DNA of 64,000 nt from Chlorokybus atmophyticus (taxonomy: Eukaryota; Streptophyta; Chlorokybophyceae; Chlorokybales; Chlorokybaceae): NCBI GenBank assembly GCA_009103225.1, contig RHPI01002402.1, forward strand, positions 360,935 through 424,934, read 5' to 3'. Numbering within the stretch: position 1 is the stretch's first letter; the number at the start of each line of letters is the position of its first letter. The notes under the pieces are model-generated. The model saw nothing but the letters and a program-made list of their open reading frames with translations. It was not told where the DNA came from and did no database searches. Below are positions 32,251 to 45,068 of the stretch, in pieces. Made by a program: the position numbers and the translations under genes.

Positions 32251-34569
32251 ATGGCGTATGCTGGGTACTCGAGAGGGGATAACTTGCAATACCAAGGCGC
32301 CATTGAACAGGCGGCGGAGTACTTGCGCCGGACACTCCCAGGCCTGATCGCCTACAGGTAATCATGCACTGTCAATTACAAGCCAAAATTGCCAATTCCT
32401 TCACGTGAAACAGTCAAGACGATGCTGTGGTGAAAGCCGTTTAGTATGCCGAGTATACCAACGTCCATGGCTGCTTCCGGGTGTGTCTGTCACTTCACAA
32501 CTGCTGTCGCAACCACTTTCGATGCTGGGCGTTAACAACTCAAGCGTAGTTGACTTTCTTTTGCGCATCAACCTTGCATTGACAGAATGTGGTTTGTTCA
32601 ACTGGCAGTGAGGCTGCAAAATCAAGTCTGATTCAGCAAGTCACCGAGACTTTGCAGCAGTTTCCTACATTAGCAGTGTTGGTGAAGCCATTGCATGCTG
32701 ACGGTAGCAGCACTGCGCCGCAAGACACACTGTTAGTGGCGCTTGAGGGCACTGTTCCAGCCAACATCTCTGGCAGCTTGTACAACATTCCTGTAAGACT
32801 GTTGTACACACCTCACAGCTCCTGCTACTTGCTGTTTATGTTGCATGCAATAACAAATATTACTAGTCGCTAAGCGCCGGTTGTGCAGGTGAGCATACGT
32901 TGTCCTGTCTTCTACCCTCAACAGGCACCTGCCATATATGTGACGCCTGGTCTAGATATGATGCTGGCAGCTAACCACAGCATAATTGACGATCAGGGTA
33001 GATGCATGCCGCCATCAATACGAACATGGCATGAAGGCAGTCAGCTGGCATCTCTAGTCAAGGAGGTAATCTTGCCTGAGTTCGGTACCTTGTTATTGTT
33101 GCTGCTGTGACGCAATGCTTGCAGGCGCTCTAACTGATCACCTAGATGATAGGTGTCTACGCTGTTTGGGGCAGAGTCGCCTGTTTACTCGCGTCCTCCA
33201 TCGCTTCCAAGCACACCTGTGAGTAGCTTGCCAACACCTTCAACGCCTTTGGCCACGTCCAAGGGTGCCTATCCAAAGCCAGTGACTGCAGACAACGCTG
33301 GTTCCGTCATGGCAGATGTGCAGGATATTGATGAGCTGCGCAGTCTCTGCGCAGCTTTAAGCAAACAGTATGCAAGTTTTTGTTGTTTCAAGCAGCGCAT
33401 GGCGGCACTCCTGCTAGCTAAAGCCTTATGTGCATTCCAGGGTGCAAATGCTACTGGCTCAGGATGAGGAGGTCGAGAACCAGCTGTTTGCAGCCGACGA
33501 CAAGCTCTACAGCGGTGAACTGAACCTGGACAACTATCTGAAGGTTGGTCGTGTTCAGCTGTGACTAGTCTCTTGCTGAGATGAGTTTCAACCTTTCGGG
33601 TCTATTTGCCTGATACCTACAATGCAGCTGGTACGAATGCAAGCTCGTCAGCAGTTGCTCAATAAGGCCCTTCTAGCCAAGGTAATATACAATCGTTGCA
33701 TCCTCTTTGCGCTGTAGTTATTGTAAAGGCGTAGTAGTGTTTCAAATGCCACATGCATCCTCGATTATAGGTTGAGCTCCTGCACCAGCGTCATCAGCAG
33801 CGGTTGGCTGCTCTGGAGTTGGAAATGCAGCATTACAGAGAACAGGCGGCGACCCTGGAGCAACAAAGAAGGCAGGCGGAGGATGAGGAAGCAAGAAGGC
33901 GTATGCAAGCAGAGGAAGAACGAAAACAGCACTTGGCACACATGCTATATCAGCAGCAGGTGGCAGAAGCTTCGCTGGCAACTGGCAAAATCACACCGTT
34001 TAACCTTCTCGCACCCTCAGTGCCTCAAGTAAGCACGTCTTGTATCTCGAGGCATGTGCACCGGTTTCAAGTTGTATGTCTGTGCAAGTTTTACGCTTGG
34101 ATGACGCAGTTGTGCTGTCACATATCCTTTAGTGGGTTTTGTACCATGAATGTGCCTAACATTGGGTTAAGTTTACATATATTCACATCTGAATGGCGGA
34201 TAGACAATGCACTTGGCAAAACCTTGCGTGTTCACCAGCGTTTGCATGGCACCATGATGTTGGTTGGGCTTTGCGTGCCCATGTACACTTTGCTAGCGTC
34301 ACATAATGGTATCGTGCAAGCTCAACCTTCCTTATATTGAACTGCAGGTCAGTGGCTACACACTGCCAGCAACAAGTCAGCCGCCAGCTCCACTTCCTTT
34401 CACATCCGCACCACCGTCACAGCCGGGATTGTTTGCGCCACCGTACCGGCCGCAAGCACAGCCCCCGCACCAGATGTACAGCTATCAGCCACAACGGCCT
34501 CCAGGTTACCCAGCACCGCCGTACTATGGTAGCAGTCAAGCAACATGGTATGCTGGACAAGGCCGCTGA
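32251..34569 (+). CDS. VPS23: ESCRT-I subunit TSG101/VPS23 (ELC-like)
   Basis: ESCRT-I component that binds ubiquitinated cargo and P(S/T)AP motifs for multivesicular-body sorting. Exons 32251-32357, 32609-32792, 32889-33065, 33153-33367, 33441-33543, 33628-33681, 33771-34028 and 34348-34569 sum to 1,320 nt (439 residues). The UEV domain (about 1-165) contains YLRRTLPGLIAYSEAAK, LEGTVPANISGSLYNIP, FYPQQAPAIYVTP and FGAESPVYSRPPS; it has no E2 active-site cysteine, as usual for UEVs. A Pro/Ser/Thr linker follows, then a coiled region and the steadiness box (GELNLDNYLKLVRMQARQQL) at about 240-280. Unusually, about 160 residues follow the steadiness box: a long charged coiled coil, then a Pro/Gln/Tyr-rich tail ending near PPGYPAPPYYGSSQATWY. 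Confidence 0.9.
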
Positions 34570-37500
34570 TTGCGCTCACCTGCGCAAGCACTACACTGCA
34601 CATGAAATGTTACGCTTGTCCAGTGGCTGCACTAGCGCAGCCGTCCATTTGGGCAAAGTCAACATGAGAACAGGCCGCAGCCGAACATCATGCTGGCACA
34701 TCTTGACCCAGCGTCTATTGTATTGCCGTCGTACTGGCATAATAAGTCACACTCTATGTACATCGGTGCGTACTGGCATAGTGCAATGACTTCAGCAAGT
34801 CCAGCATAACACCCTATGCAGTCATTGAGTTGTTGGCATACAATGTACTGCAATTCTTTAAAAAATACAATAGAGGCAGGCGTAGGAGTAGAGTAGGTAG
34901 CCCGGTGGTCATGTATGTAGCGACGAGGTGAGTGTGTAGTGCAGTGTGTTGCATGCGCGGTATGGTCTGCATGGGCACACCCCTTCCGCATTTCCTGGAC
35001 ACTGGTATAAATAAATAAGACTCCAGCGCCGATGGCGGTCCAACGTATGGTGCATAACTGCTCCGCATCCCATCGGAGTTAACCTGTCACAATCGCCGCC
35101 GCCGTGCTTTTGCAGCAATGGCTTGAACCATGAGCTGCAGCGGCTCTTCTCTGAAGCTTACAAGCAACAGCATCGCCTGCGTGCTGATATCATCCTGCCA
35201 GAAAACTGTCTGAGGAGGGGCATGTATGACAGGCATATCGAGAAACCCAGCTCTTGCCAACTGTATGTCATGTCACTCACATGCACTGAAGCACGCTCCC
35301 CAATGTAATCCAGATACCACAGCTGCAAAGGCAGGTTGCGTGGCACCATGAACGAAACCTGGATTGTGGACAGCAGCGCACTAAACCTTAGGATGGGCCT
35401 GAAAAACATGATGATTCTCGTCTCTCGCGCGCAAACTATCTGCCAGCAGAATGCATAACAACCTTACGTGAGACAGGGAAGTGAGTCGGATACAATTTGA
35501 GCAACTCACCTCTAGAGTATGACATGGGTGGGGGCCATCGTCAGGCCGCTTGAGTGGGGGAGCGCCGGACTGCCGAAATAACCGTATAAACACAGGTCAC
35601 ACAGGACTGTAGTCATTGGTATTGAAGCAAACAGCGTGGCACATCTCATGCCAGCCACATTGCATGCACATTCTGACCCAATGGCACTGTACGAGCGTCA
35701 TGATGCTTGAAAATACAACAGCGCAACAACATACACACACGCACAGTCACAAGCAGCAAAGCAACAACTCACAAAAGTAGGGGCCCAGACCAGCGCTCTT
35801 GCTCACATTATGATTAACTACGACAACTTTCCGATTGCTACATCTCGTTAAGGAGAGCGTGTGATTGTTGGGGTACTGTTGTATTGTGAATGCAACCATC
35901 GTTGCATGCAAAATACAACAGGACAAGAACGTTGAGTACTGACAACATGTTTGTCAGTCATGACAGCAGTCAAGACAGCTGTCGATACCGCTCTCCGTCC
36001 AGGTTTTGCTCAAGGCTGAAAGTCTACGAGCACTTGTTGCTGCAGCTCATGCGGGACACAATACGTGTTTCGACTGATCTGCAGCGGCTTGCTACAGCTC
36101 ATGCACACGTAGTGCAAGCCGCTTCACTGAGCCCAGACCAGCACAACACTTGACCAATGCATGGGGTCCGAGAGTCGAGTCACTATACTAAACTATCTCA
36201 GAGGTTCTTGCTCAAGAGGCCCTGATGTAACGCATACGCTTACTCGCGTGAGGCGGGGCGTGGCAGGTGGCGCCATGGTGGCGGCGGAGGCGGAGGCGAC
36301 GGAGGAGCGTAGGGAGAGGGAGGAGGAGGAGGAGGAGGAGGAGGAGGCTGCTTCAGTTCCACTCTGAGGGGAACAATGCGGCAGCGCTGCCATCAGAGCG
36401 CCATAGACAGCCTTCAATGCGGGAAGCTCGTACAGCAGCAGCCCGCTGACACGCAGCCTCCACCAGAGTGCTGAGCGGAGGGCTGCCGTCATGGCCGCGC
36501 TCGTGAGAGTAATACAACAGAGTAGAGGACTTAGTCAGCGGCAGGCATGACGAGGCTGAAAAGTGAGGTGTGAGAGTTTGAAACTATTCCGCTTTGACAG
36601 GACAGACAGACTGGCTGTGGCGTGTTTGATGGGGGTAACTGAATGGTGTGGTGGTAGCTGTCACAGTCAGAGAGTCCTGGTCCCTCCTCTGTCCTGTGAA
36701 TGGATTGATGACTATGCTGCGTGACTCTTGTGCTTGACAAGACAGCTGGCGGGTCACCCTCAGTAGTAGCAGCGGAGGGTGTCATTGCGCTGAAGGTCTG
36801 CTGGACTTTTACACTGGGTGCCTTGACTTTTTGGAACCCCTCGCTGTGGATCGTAGAGGGTGTTCTGGAGCATGGCGGCTCAGCAACCTGTGTAAATTCG
36901 TCGCAATGCCATCTGCCAACACGAAGGGGCACACAAGCACGCACCCAAGCAAGTGGCTGCTGTTCTACGACACACTCAGTCAGCGCTGTTGCAATACAAC
37001 AGTTGCTGCTGTTGGGATGCCATTGGAGCTGATGCTAGCCTGGTGTTCGCCCTGTCTGGGTGGTGCTCCAGAAAGTACAACCGAACGCAGCAGTCGGTTG
37101 TGTTGCAGAGGTCCCGGGAGAGGGTTCGGACAACCAAATGCTAAGCTTTCTCTCTGGCCTTCATTATGTTTCGGCCACAGGTAAAGGCTGGGCTACAATC
37201 AGCCTTCAACTTCAACGACAAACAGCAAGGCTAAGTGCACGTGTACGTCCTGTAGTCCAATACACATGCACGTGTCAGCGCGTAAGTACTGGGTCCTCCC
37301 CGCCTGAGAACAGTATCGCACATCAGCCATCTTGCTTGCTAATTGCTACAGCAGACATGCCATGCATGCTGGCACAGCATACCCCTTTTGTACAATGAGA
37401 GGCACGCCTAGACTGATTGCGACATTGCTCGTGATGTATACCAGTGCTTACACAGCTAGACAACTTAGACAGATTGGGAACACTACCCATGGGCGTAACA

Positions 37501-37688
37501 AAGCTATGCTGGCATGCAACTAAGTTGAAATGAACAACTGGATTCGGACCACAACAGTAGGTACACCTTTAAATCTAGTTCAACCAGGTATCAAAGCACC
37601 GCAAGGTGGTGGACTAGCGAAGGCCTTCTGCGGTATTAAGTGGCGGTGTTCTTGTGGGTGTCGTCGTCGTTGGCGGCGGCGGCGGCGG
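34570..37688. other. Region with unresolved coding traces
   Basis: About 3.1 kb without a gene I can model. Minus-strand segments that look partly coding are 35158-35409, 36250-36492 and 36531-36944. The first has an ATG and reads VPRNLPLQLWYLDYIG. The second is ATG-initiated, TAALRSALWWRLRVSGLL..., with a serine run and a clean donor ACGCGA|GTAAGC. The third is Ser/Thr/Pro-rich. On the plus strand 36000-36150 reads VYEHLLLQLMRDTIRVSTDL. They may belong to one minus-strand gene with a disordered middle, but phases do not join. Confidence 0.35.
35158..35409 (-). CDS. Possible small gene or exon, 83 residues
   Basis: ATG-initiated open frame on the minus strand: MFFRPILRFSALLSTIQVSF, then MVPRNLPLQLWYLDYIGERA, ending in a basic/cysteine tail. 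It is hydrophobic and of good complexity, but overlaps a plausible splice acceptor (TTTTTCAG), so it may be an internal exon. Not recognised. Confidence 0.25.
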   Translation of the reverse strand: MFFRPILRFSALLSTIQVSFMVPRNLPLQLWYLDYIGERASVHVSDMTYSWQELGFSICLSYMPLLRQFSGRMISARRRCCCL

Positions 37689-38909
37689 ATGCTGGAGGAG
37701 GCGGCTCTAAGCTGCCTCCGTGGCGGTCCTCTTCCCAACGACGTTTGCATTACCGTCGCCGGCGCTTCCGCGGACGCGGACGGCGCATGCTTGGTGCCCT
37801 GGTTTATCCAACGCCAGCTCTCGCTGCCAGCTGCGGCTTCCTCCCGCTTGCTGCTCATCGCGGCTCGCGAAGTGTTTGCTGTCTACGCAAACACAAGCCG
37901 GAAACTGGTAAGTAAGCAGGGGTATGTGCTTTATAGCTACGCTGAAGTTGTTGCATTGTGCAATGCGCAGTCAGTGCACTAAACATAACGCAGTTAATGC
38001 GTTGGTGCATGATTGCGCACGTGTCAGTAGAACTTGCTTGTGCAATTACCTATGTATGGTTGGGTTTGATGAGTAGGCGCATTGCCTACTCATCAGATTA
38101 ACTTGTTTACACCGTTCACGAGTTGTGCCTGTTTGCCCTGAGTGACATTTGCATGTTAACTTTTCAGGGAGTCAATCTAGCTGCCAGCGTCGCATCGGGT
38201 CAGCTCGCTGTCATAGACTGTTTAACACAGCCAGCAGCATGGCTGATCAAACAAGACTTTGAGTCTCTCACTCCCCTTCAAGAAACGTCAACGGGACGTC
38301 GCATTGAGCGATTCACTGCCGATGAAGAAGCAGCGGAGCCACTGCGCCCGCTTTACCAGCTTATACAGCAATGGGTTCGCACTGATGAGGGTTCCCACAC
38401 AAGCGCTCCGCGTTGCATCATAGTCGACAGCGTGTCAACTTTGCTCTGGCTTGCCGGGCCTTATGCACACGCCCTTGATTTCATTCGCTGCTGCCGTGCT
38501 CTGGTAAGCCTTTGATTCACCGCAAAACTACTTATTGTCTAATGCCCGTTAATCAACTCATGTGCGTTGCAGAATACGGCACTGGTGCTATGCATCCAGA
38601 GCGATGCGGTTGAGGTTGTTGCATTCGTCAACGCTGTCAAGCATCTCAGTGACCTTGTGATTGAGGTGGAGCCTTTGGAAAGTGGATACGCTCACGATGT
38701 TCATGGCCAGGTAGGTCTGCTCAGCTTTCTCTCCACAATGACCATTTGAGCCGCTCACATGTTTGCTGTTGCAGCTCACAGTCACTCATCAGACAGATGC
38801 CTTACTTGCCAAGAGGGATGATTTGCCCAGCAACACCTCGTCAATCATACAATATCGTCTTGCTGATGGCGGATACCACTTTTTCCGTCCAGGGGGACCA
38901 CATGTGTGA
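37689..38909 (+). CDS. ELP6: Elongator complex protein 6
   Basis: RecA-fold subunit of the Elp4-5-6 hexamer of Elongator, needed for wobble-uridine modification of tRNA. Exons 37689-37907, 38168-38503, 38573-38710 and 38775-38909 give 828 nt (275 residues; human about 266). Recognisable points are PWFIQRQLSLPAAASSRLLL, GVNLAASVASGQLAVIDCL, the Walker-B-like strand PRCIIVDSVSTLLWLAG, ALDFIRCCRAL and the conserved SGYAHDVHGQLTV. The ending is IIQYRLADGGYHFFRPGG. No P-loop is seen, as is normal for this subunit. It is convergent with the F-box/SNF2 gene. Confidence 0.88.
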
Positions 38910-39503
38910 CTCTTTGGCATTGGTGACAAGCATGTTGCCAGAGTTGTAGGACAGCGCTTCGGCGCATAGTGTAGTCCCCTAAATACAGTGATTGCAGCGC
39001 ATGCAGTGCTGTTCATCCATGGTTAGGCATCCGGTTAGGTGGCAACTCAGATGACAAAGCTATTGTATTGCTGCTGAAATGAAAGCAGGCAGTTCGGCGG
39101 GCTGACACTGAAGTCACTTGGTGATCGTTTTCGCATAGCATGTATGAGAGCACACGGCAGTGTGCGCAGCACATGTGCAAACATACAAAACACTGCACAA
39201 CAGAGGGCAGTAGTAGGCGGGCCTTGTATGAGCCGGTGGTGGAGGCTCTATTCTACACGTTGTTTGCGTATGAAACTAGCAAGACTATTTTTCCAGCTTG
39301 CAATCAACTTTGCGACAATAGCTGCTGCTGAAACTGCAAACCCATCACTCTTAAGTAACATAAGTACAGGGTTCTATGGTCGCTCGCACAACATCCGCTG
39401 TGCAGACTGTTAATAACCTTACAGCATGCACATCTGTAAGTGGACTCTAACATCCTTGCAGATGTATCACATGCGCTGCTCGTTCGTGACAGAATGTAAT
39501 GTA
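38910..39503. other. Intergenic spacer between convergent genes
   Basis: About 590 bp; nothing recognisable. Confidence 0.5.
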
Positions 39504-42500
39504 TCAGACTGCTTTGGCTGGCATGTCCTTTACAGCGCGGACCGCGCAGAGGTTGGTGAGAACTGCCCGGCGCGTGTTGGCCTCGTATGCCTCTCTGTCG
39601 CACTTGAGGGATGCTGCGGCGACCGTACCCTCGCCAGAGCTCGCAGGTTCAGATGATGACTCATGGTAACCTTGCAGCACCGACAGCATGCGCTCCTCCA
39701 CCGTCCCGCGCATCGCCAGAGTTTCAACCATGACAGCCTGCTTCGCACCCATGCGATGTGCTCGACTGATCACCTAGAGGAAAGCACAGCACAAGTTCAG
39801 GTTTAGCAAGCTACAGGACGTCATAGCATAATGTAATTGGAACATGATAGTAAGTCTTTTGACTTAACGGTGTCAAGACTGTTGCAGCAACACAATGTAT
39901 GCAGCCCGATGATGCATACCTGATCTTCCAAACTGCGATCCCATATAGGTTCCATCAAGTAGACATACGTGACGAAACTCAGGTCGAAACCTAAAGCTCC
40001 CACCTGCGCGTTGCATGCATTAAGGGGCTGTACATGTTGATGCACTACCACACAGCAACTCTTTCACATGCATGGCACAAAAACGCACATGTCCAAACCA
40101 GCAGTTCTGCCAATACCTGATCCATCAACAAGATGTTGCAGCAAGGGTCATGCTCAAACGTCGCAAGCCCTTTCTTCTTGTCCAACTTCGTGAGCTGGCT
40201 ATGCAGGATGCTGAACTGCATTTGTCGGTCCTTCAACAGCTCCACGATCAGATGCAAGTGCTGCAAGAATTGGGAGAAGACAATGACCTTGTGGCTTTGC
40301 CCTGCGTGATTGATACTGGTCAGCATGAGCGTGTTGGTGTACAATTGCGAAAAGACCATGTTGCCCCTGCAGAGCGAACGCACCAGAGTGTGATATTTGA
40401 CTCTGTATGACATCCAAGCGCTGCAACAAATAGTCCACCTTTGTGCTAGCAGTAGACTGCCAATCAGCATGCCATGCCTGCAGAGGAACAGTGCATGGAG
40501 CACACCGCATTGCGCTGCATGAATGAGCGCAAATGACCATGACTCACACTCACAGCCACATACCGCCTGCGTGTAGGACGGCTGCCACTCAATCAACTCC
40601 ACCGGCACGGGCCATTTCGGATTCGAGTTCTCCTGGGTCTTCTTCATCTCCATCGCGTAAGGCACTCTGCAACTTGCAAGCGCACAGTGCTCCTGCAGGC
40701 ATTGACAAAAGAGTCACCACACAAATGTCTAATGCTCAAGGGTAGGAACGAGGTATCAGAACCATGATGGTGTTTTCTGGAAGTGCCGACTGTCGGCTTC
40801 ATCTCATGTCATACATCATGGTAGCACAGCAATGAGTTGGTACCTTGTCGGTAGCACAACAGTCAAGGCAAAGTACGTGAGCACAAGGTGTGACTACAGG
40901 GAGACGGGACCACTGCTTGCATTGCAAGCACTCCCCACCATTCCTGACTGCATCCCTTATGGTGTCGTGCTCCTCAGCACTGAGGCCAGGAAGCCTTTCT
41001 GTCAGCTTGTCAATAGTCTCATCCTGCAAAGCAATTCATGTCAGATGAATTTCTCGCCCGATAGGCACTGGCGGCGCAACATACCACCTCAACTTAGCCA
41101 ACGACAGCTGTTACGTACCAGTTCCCACTCAAACACTTGCACGTTGATGTGGCCGGCCACACAAGACGCCAGGCGGACGTTGAAGAGCATTTCACGGCAC
41201 AACTTGAGTTTCTTTGAGTTGAGTAGGGACTCAATGTGGTCGGGATCGTTCCAGTCAGCAAGCAACAAATTCCTCTTCACAATCTCTACTTGCTGGTTGT
41301 AAGAAGCTGCATGCTGCCTGCCAAAGTCCAGCAATCGCACAGTGCGCATGCAAGGCGGGATGGACATGATGTCCGCCTTGCGTGCACATATTACACGATC
41401 TTGCAGCACCTGTACAACATGCAACACACAGTAAGCACTTATGTCACAGCCATACAAGAAATTCAACTACAGCCAAAGCATACATGATCACACGCTTATT
41501 TCCCCACACTCGCTGACTTGTGCACCTGCTTGAGGCGCACGATGCCGTCCATATTGCGGGCTTCAATTGGCTTTTGAATGGCTGTCACCCACAGATTGCT
41601 ATCATTGCCGTACAACTCCTCGCGTAGGAACCTAAGCAACGGCTGTAAACAACTGGTTAGATCCATCGCATAGACGTTACATGCCGCGCATGTGAGCGCG
41701 CAGCGGGAACAATGGCATCACCGGTAGGGAGCGAACCATGCTGACCTGCAGATGGGCTGATTGAGAAGAAGGAGTGTTAGGTGTAGGTGTGCCAGTCATA
41801 ACCCAGCGCCTGTCGCAACGCAGGCTGCAGGCCATCTGCAGCTTATTTGTCATAGCCAGTGATGCGCCTAGTGTGTGTCCTTCATCTAAAATGACCCGAA
41901 GCCAATGCACTCGCAGCAACGGACTCTGCTCTCGCTCAGTCCACTCCATAGACAGCTTGCTGAATGTAGTCAAAACAATGTCATAGTCCCACGCGAGCTC
42001 GTGTACCTTAGGTGCGCACTCGCCCGTATCAAGTATGCACACTCGCAGCGCAAATGCCGCAGTGTGCCTTTGAATCTGAGCTCGCCAGTGCGTAATCAGC
42101 GTGCTGGGCACCACAACCAAGGTCGCTCTTGATAGATATATGGTGCTCACGCTTGGAGACCAGAGTTTGACACGCGTGGCGCACAACGCCTGCTGCAATG
42201 CTTCCTTATCAAGCATCACATCACGAAGCTGCTCTGGTAGCCTCCAGCAATGCACATCTGCATCGTCAGATGTGGACGAGTCAACTGCAGCCGCTGAGTC
42301 TGCGGCTTCCAGACCCAAGTCGCGAAAGAAGTTTATGTACGCTGAAGAGGTGCGGCAAATGAAGGGGACAATGAAGCCGTGTCTACTCGCCAGTGTCTCC
42401 TCTGTTTGGTCGAGAAGCCAGTGAACAGCCATAGCGTCACGGCTTTCAGTGAACCTGAAGCGCTGACGGAGCAGGGATTTGAAGTAGTTGATGTTCTGCA

Positions 42501-45068
42501 CCAGTAGTAGCACCAGCAGTTAGCACAGCTGCAATCCGCTGGCCTATTACTTATCAAACAATCAGTAATTATGGGTTACCAGCAAGCCCAGTGATGCGCA
42601 TGCTAACATGCTTGTGCCAATATAAGGGAACCAAACATCGGCAACAACATGAAAGATGACAGCCCTGTCTTGAACATGCATGTCATGCACCACAAAGTTT
42701 ACCTTAGCGGCGCCCTGTGGGTCACCAACAGCAACATATCCCAGAGGAACAGGCGAGCCATCTTGCAAGCCGGATGCCACACAGCTTCCATTCATGTTGA
42801 CCGCACATGTGCAGATGTCACTGACAACCTGCACACCATCTGCGTGCAGTCAATGAGTCACTACCCGCTGTTGCACTCAGCATAGCAAACGAGCAAGAAG
42901 CGCATACACCTGATATTTGATTACCTCGCATGCAACTTTTACAGGTAGCCAATTGAGGACCTACTGACACTTTGTGAACTGGCTTTGGCATGGGCAGTTC
43001 CTGCTGGAACTTAAGTTGCACAGCACATTTTCTAGGAGTGCTGGACCGCGCACGCTTGATCTGAGGCGGGGTGGCAGTAATGGTAGGTGACTGAACTGTT
43101 GTGGGAGAACTGGCGACATCAGCAGAATCACCACTGAGTCGTGAGCGCTTGCGAACCTGCATGTCCGGCGTAGTTACAAAGCCGGAGCTGTCTTTGGGGG
43201 CAGCAAAGTGCCTGCGTGGAGAGCCGTCCGTGTTCAATGCAGGCTGCCCACGTCTTGGCGAGCTGCGCCCTTCAGACGCAACTGGCGACGACCCCGCTAA
43301 GACGTGATAGCAAGCAGCGCTCTCTCCTCGCTGCGGGCAGTAGCTCACGTCTACACCAGGAGGCGGTTCAGCGATACAACCCTTCGTCTTCAGGATCAAA
43401 GCCAACCCTGTGATGGTCTTGCCAAGTCCAGGCTCGTCGCAGAAAAGCCCACCACGAAAGTCTCCCACCTGCGGCGGTATCTCTGTGGTGAGACAGCCGT
43501 TGACCTTGTTCAGGTAGTATGGCAGGCCGTCTGCTGTGACGACTTCTTCATACAGCGGGTGCTGCCGCTTTTCATGGTTTCGTTCACGCTTGAGCATCCA
43601 TGCAACCTGTGCCAAACGCAATGCCATCATACCGCGCACCTTAATGGTCACATGCTTGAGGTGGTAATGGCACATATGACACCAGCAGCAGGTTAAACTG
43701 CCATTGTACTACACACATTGACAGCAGCAACTTACTGCAATACGCTGATGAGGGTGCAGCTTGAGCAGCATGCCAGGCACAATCGCAGCTGAAAGCGAAC
43801 GGAACTGCTTGCATGCAGCTCCAGCAGCTCGCAAGTCCCTTGCACCAAGCCTGTCCACATGTGTACGTCACTACTGTATCAAGCCAAAAGCAAATCACTA
43901 CGCATTGCATCACATGTGATGTGCACTCAAAATCACCATTCTGAAGTTACCTGCTCATAATGAGCTGCAAAACGTCTGCAGGCAAGTCTGAGAGACCCGC
44001 TTTATCAGATGGTTCCTCCTCCCTGCACGAGGGCACACTGGCAGAGTCGTCCCGCAAGCAGCAGGGCAAGCTCCGGAAGAGTGCCGGTAAGCTGAATTGC
44101 TGTTTCTGCTCTGCTTCCGAAACAGCAACGTGCTGCTTGCAACCCAATACGCCACATGTTCCTACGCTCGGCAAGTCTGCTGAGGGTGCGCCCGCCGGTG
44201 ACGGCGGCTGAAGGTGGCTGAACACAAAAGCCGCTGCCGGACTTGGCTTCCAATTGTCGTGGCCTTCCCATAGCGAACATGGTATGTACACATAGACCAC
44301 AACTACTACCAATGTCTCTTGGGGTGAATGCCTCTCAAACACATACTTCACAATGACTCTGTCTTTGGTCTTCAGCCTGCAATGCACCGATAACTGTGGA
44401 TGCCTGCTTGTCGGCATGCCACACTTTAAGGACAGGCTGCCAGCTCAACGGCTTAACATCTAAAGCAATGTCCCCAAGCTGAGGACTGGTCCTAAATTTG
44501 ATTGCTAACATGCTACCTTGCTAACATGGCTTGCTAGATTACAGCAGCACAAGAGCAGGATCTCACAGCAATGCAAACGCGCTCAACTCCAACTGTGACC
44601 CCTGATAAGCGTGTGTTCCTCACATTCGATGACTTGTGCTGTGCACCGCATTATCCCCAACCCGACTAAGCCTTGATGTGACCACAATTGACCCGACTAG
44701 CATGAAGCGGTTCAGCGTTGCACAGCCAAGCACCGAGCGGCCAAACACCATACAAGCAGAGATACTCACCTATACAAGTAATTTAGGATGGAGTCCCCAC
44801 CACCGCTGCCTGAGAAGCCATTGGCCGGCACCTCACTGAACCGACAGGATAGGCCTTCAAGCAGAGTCTGCTGCCCGTTGCGCTTAAGCTGAAGCGGGGC
44901 GCCAGTGGCTTCTTCATTGACGCTTCCATCCGCTTTCAGCAACAACCTCAGGCATCCGGCCAGCCTGTGGTGCGGCAGGTGCATGTCTTCCGCCACCTCC
45001 ATCGCCGCTGCCGCCGCCGGAGCAGCAGGCGCGTCACTCATTCGTGCCACCAGATTCATTCCGTTCAT
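39504..45068 (-). CDS. F-box / SNF2 helicase / RING-finger protein (Arabidopsis At3g54460-like)
   Basis: Likely nuclear SWI/SNF-type ATPase with ubiquitin-ligase modules, RAD5-like in layout. Exons: 45068-44770, 44376-43951, 43850-43736, 43606 to about 42950, (an unresolved part), 42495-41746, 41642-41526, 41409-41119, 41023-40844, 40692-40564, 40477-40384, 40301-40117, 40003-39920 and 39773-39504. The F-box is split by an intron (LSDLPADVLQLIMSR|LGARDLRAAGAACKQ). ATPase motifs are EPGLGKT (Walker A), ILDEGHTLG (a DEGH box instead of DEAH), TGTPTPNTPSSQ, then VIVFSQFLQHLH and SRAHRMGAKQAVMVETLAMR. A C3HC4 RING sits in the helicase insertion: CLQCKQWSRLPVVTPCAHVL continuing to SCRVPYAM. The last nine exons sum to 2,100 nt in phase. 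Between 42950 and 42500 a cysteine cluster (CKSCM...CASC...WCAGC) may be a zinc finger whose borders I could not fix. Arabidopsis length is about 1,380 residues; here at least 1,200. Confidence 0.88.

Noticed and set aside
40072-40410. Plus-strand frame of 112 residues
   Set aside because: Antisense to helicase exons 40301-40117 and 40477-40384, which have clear motif matches.
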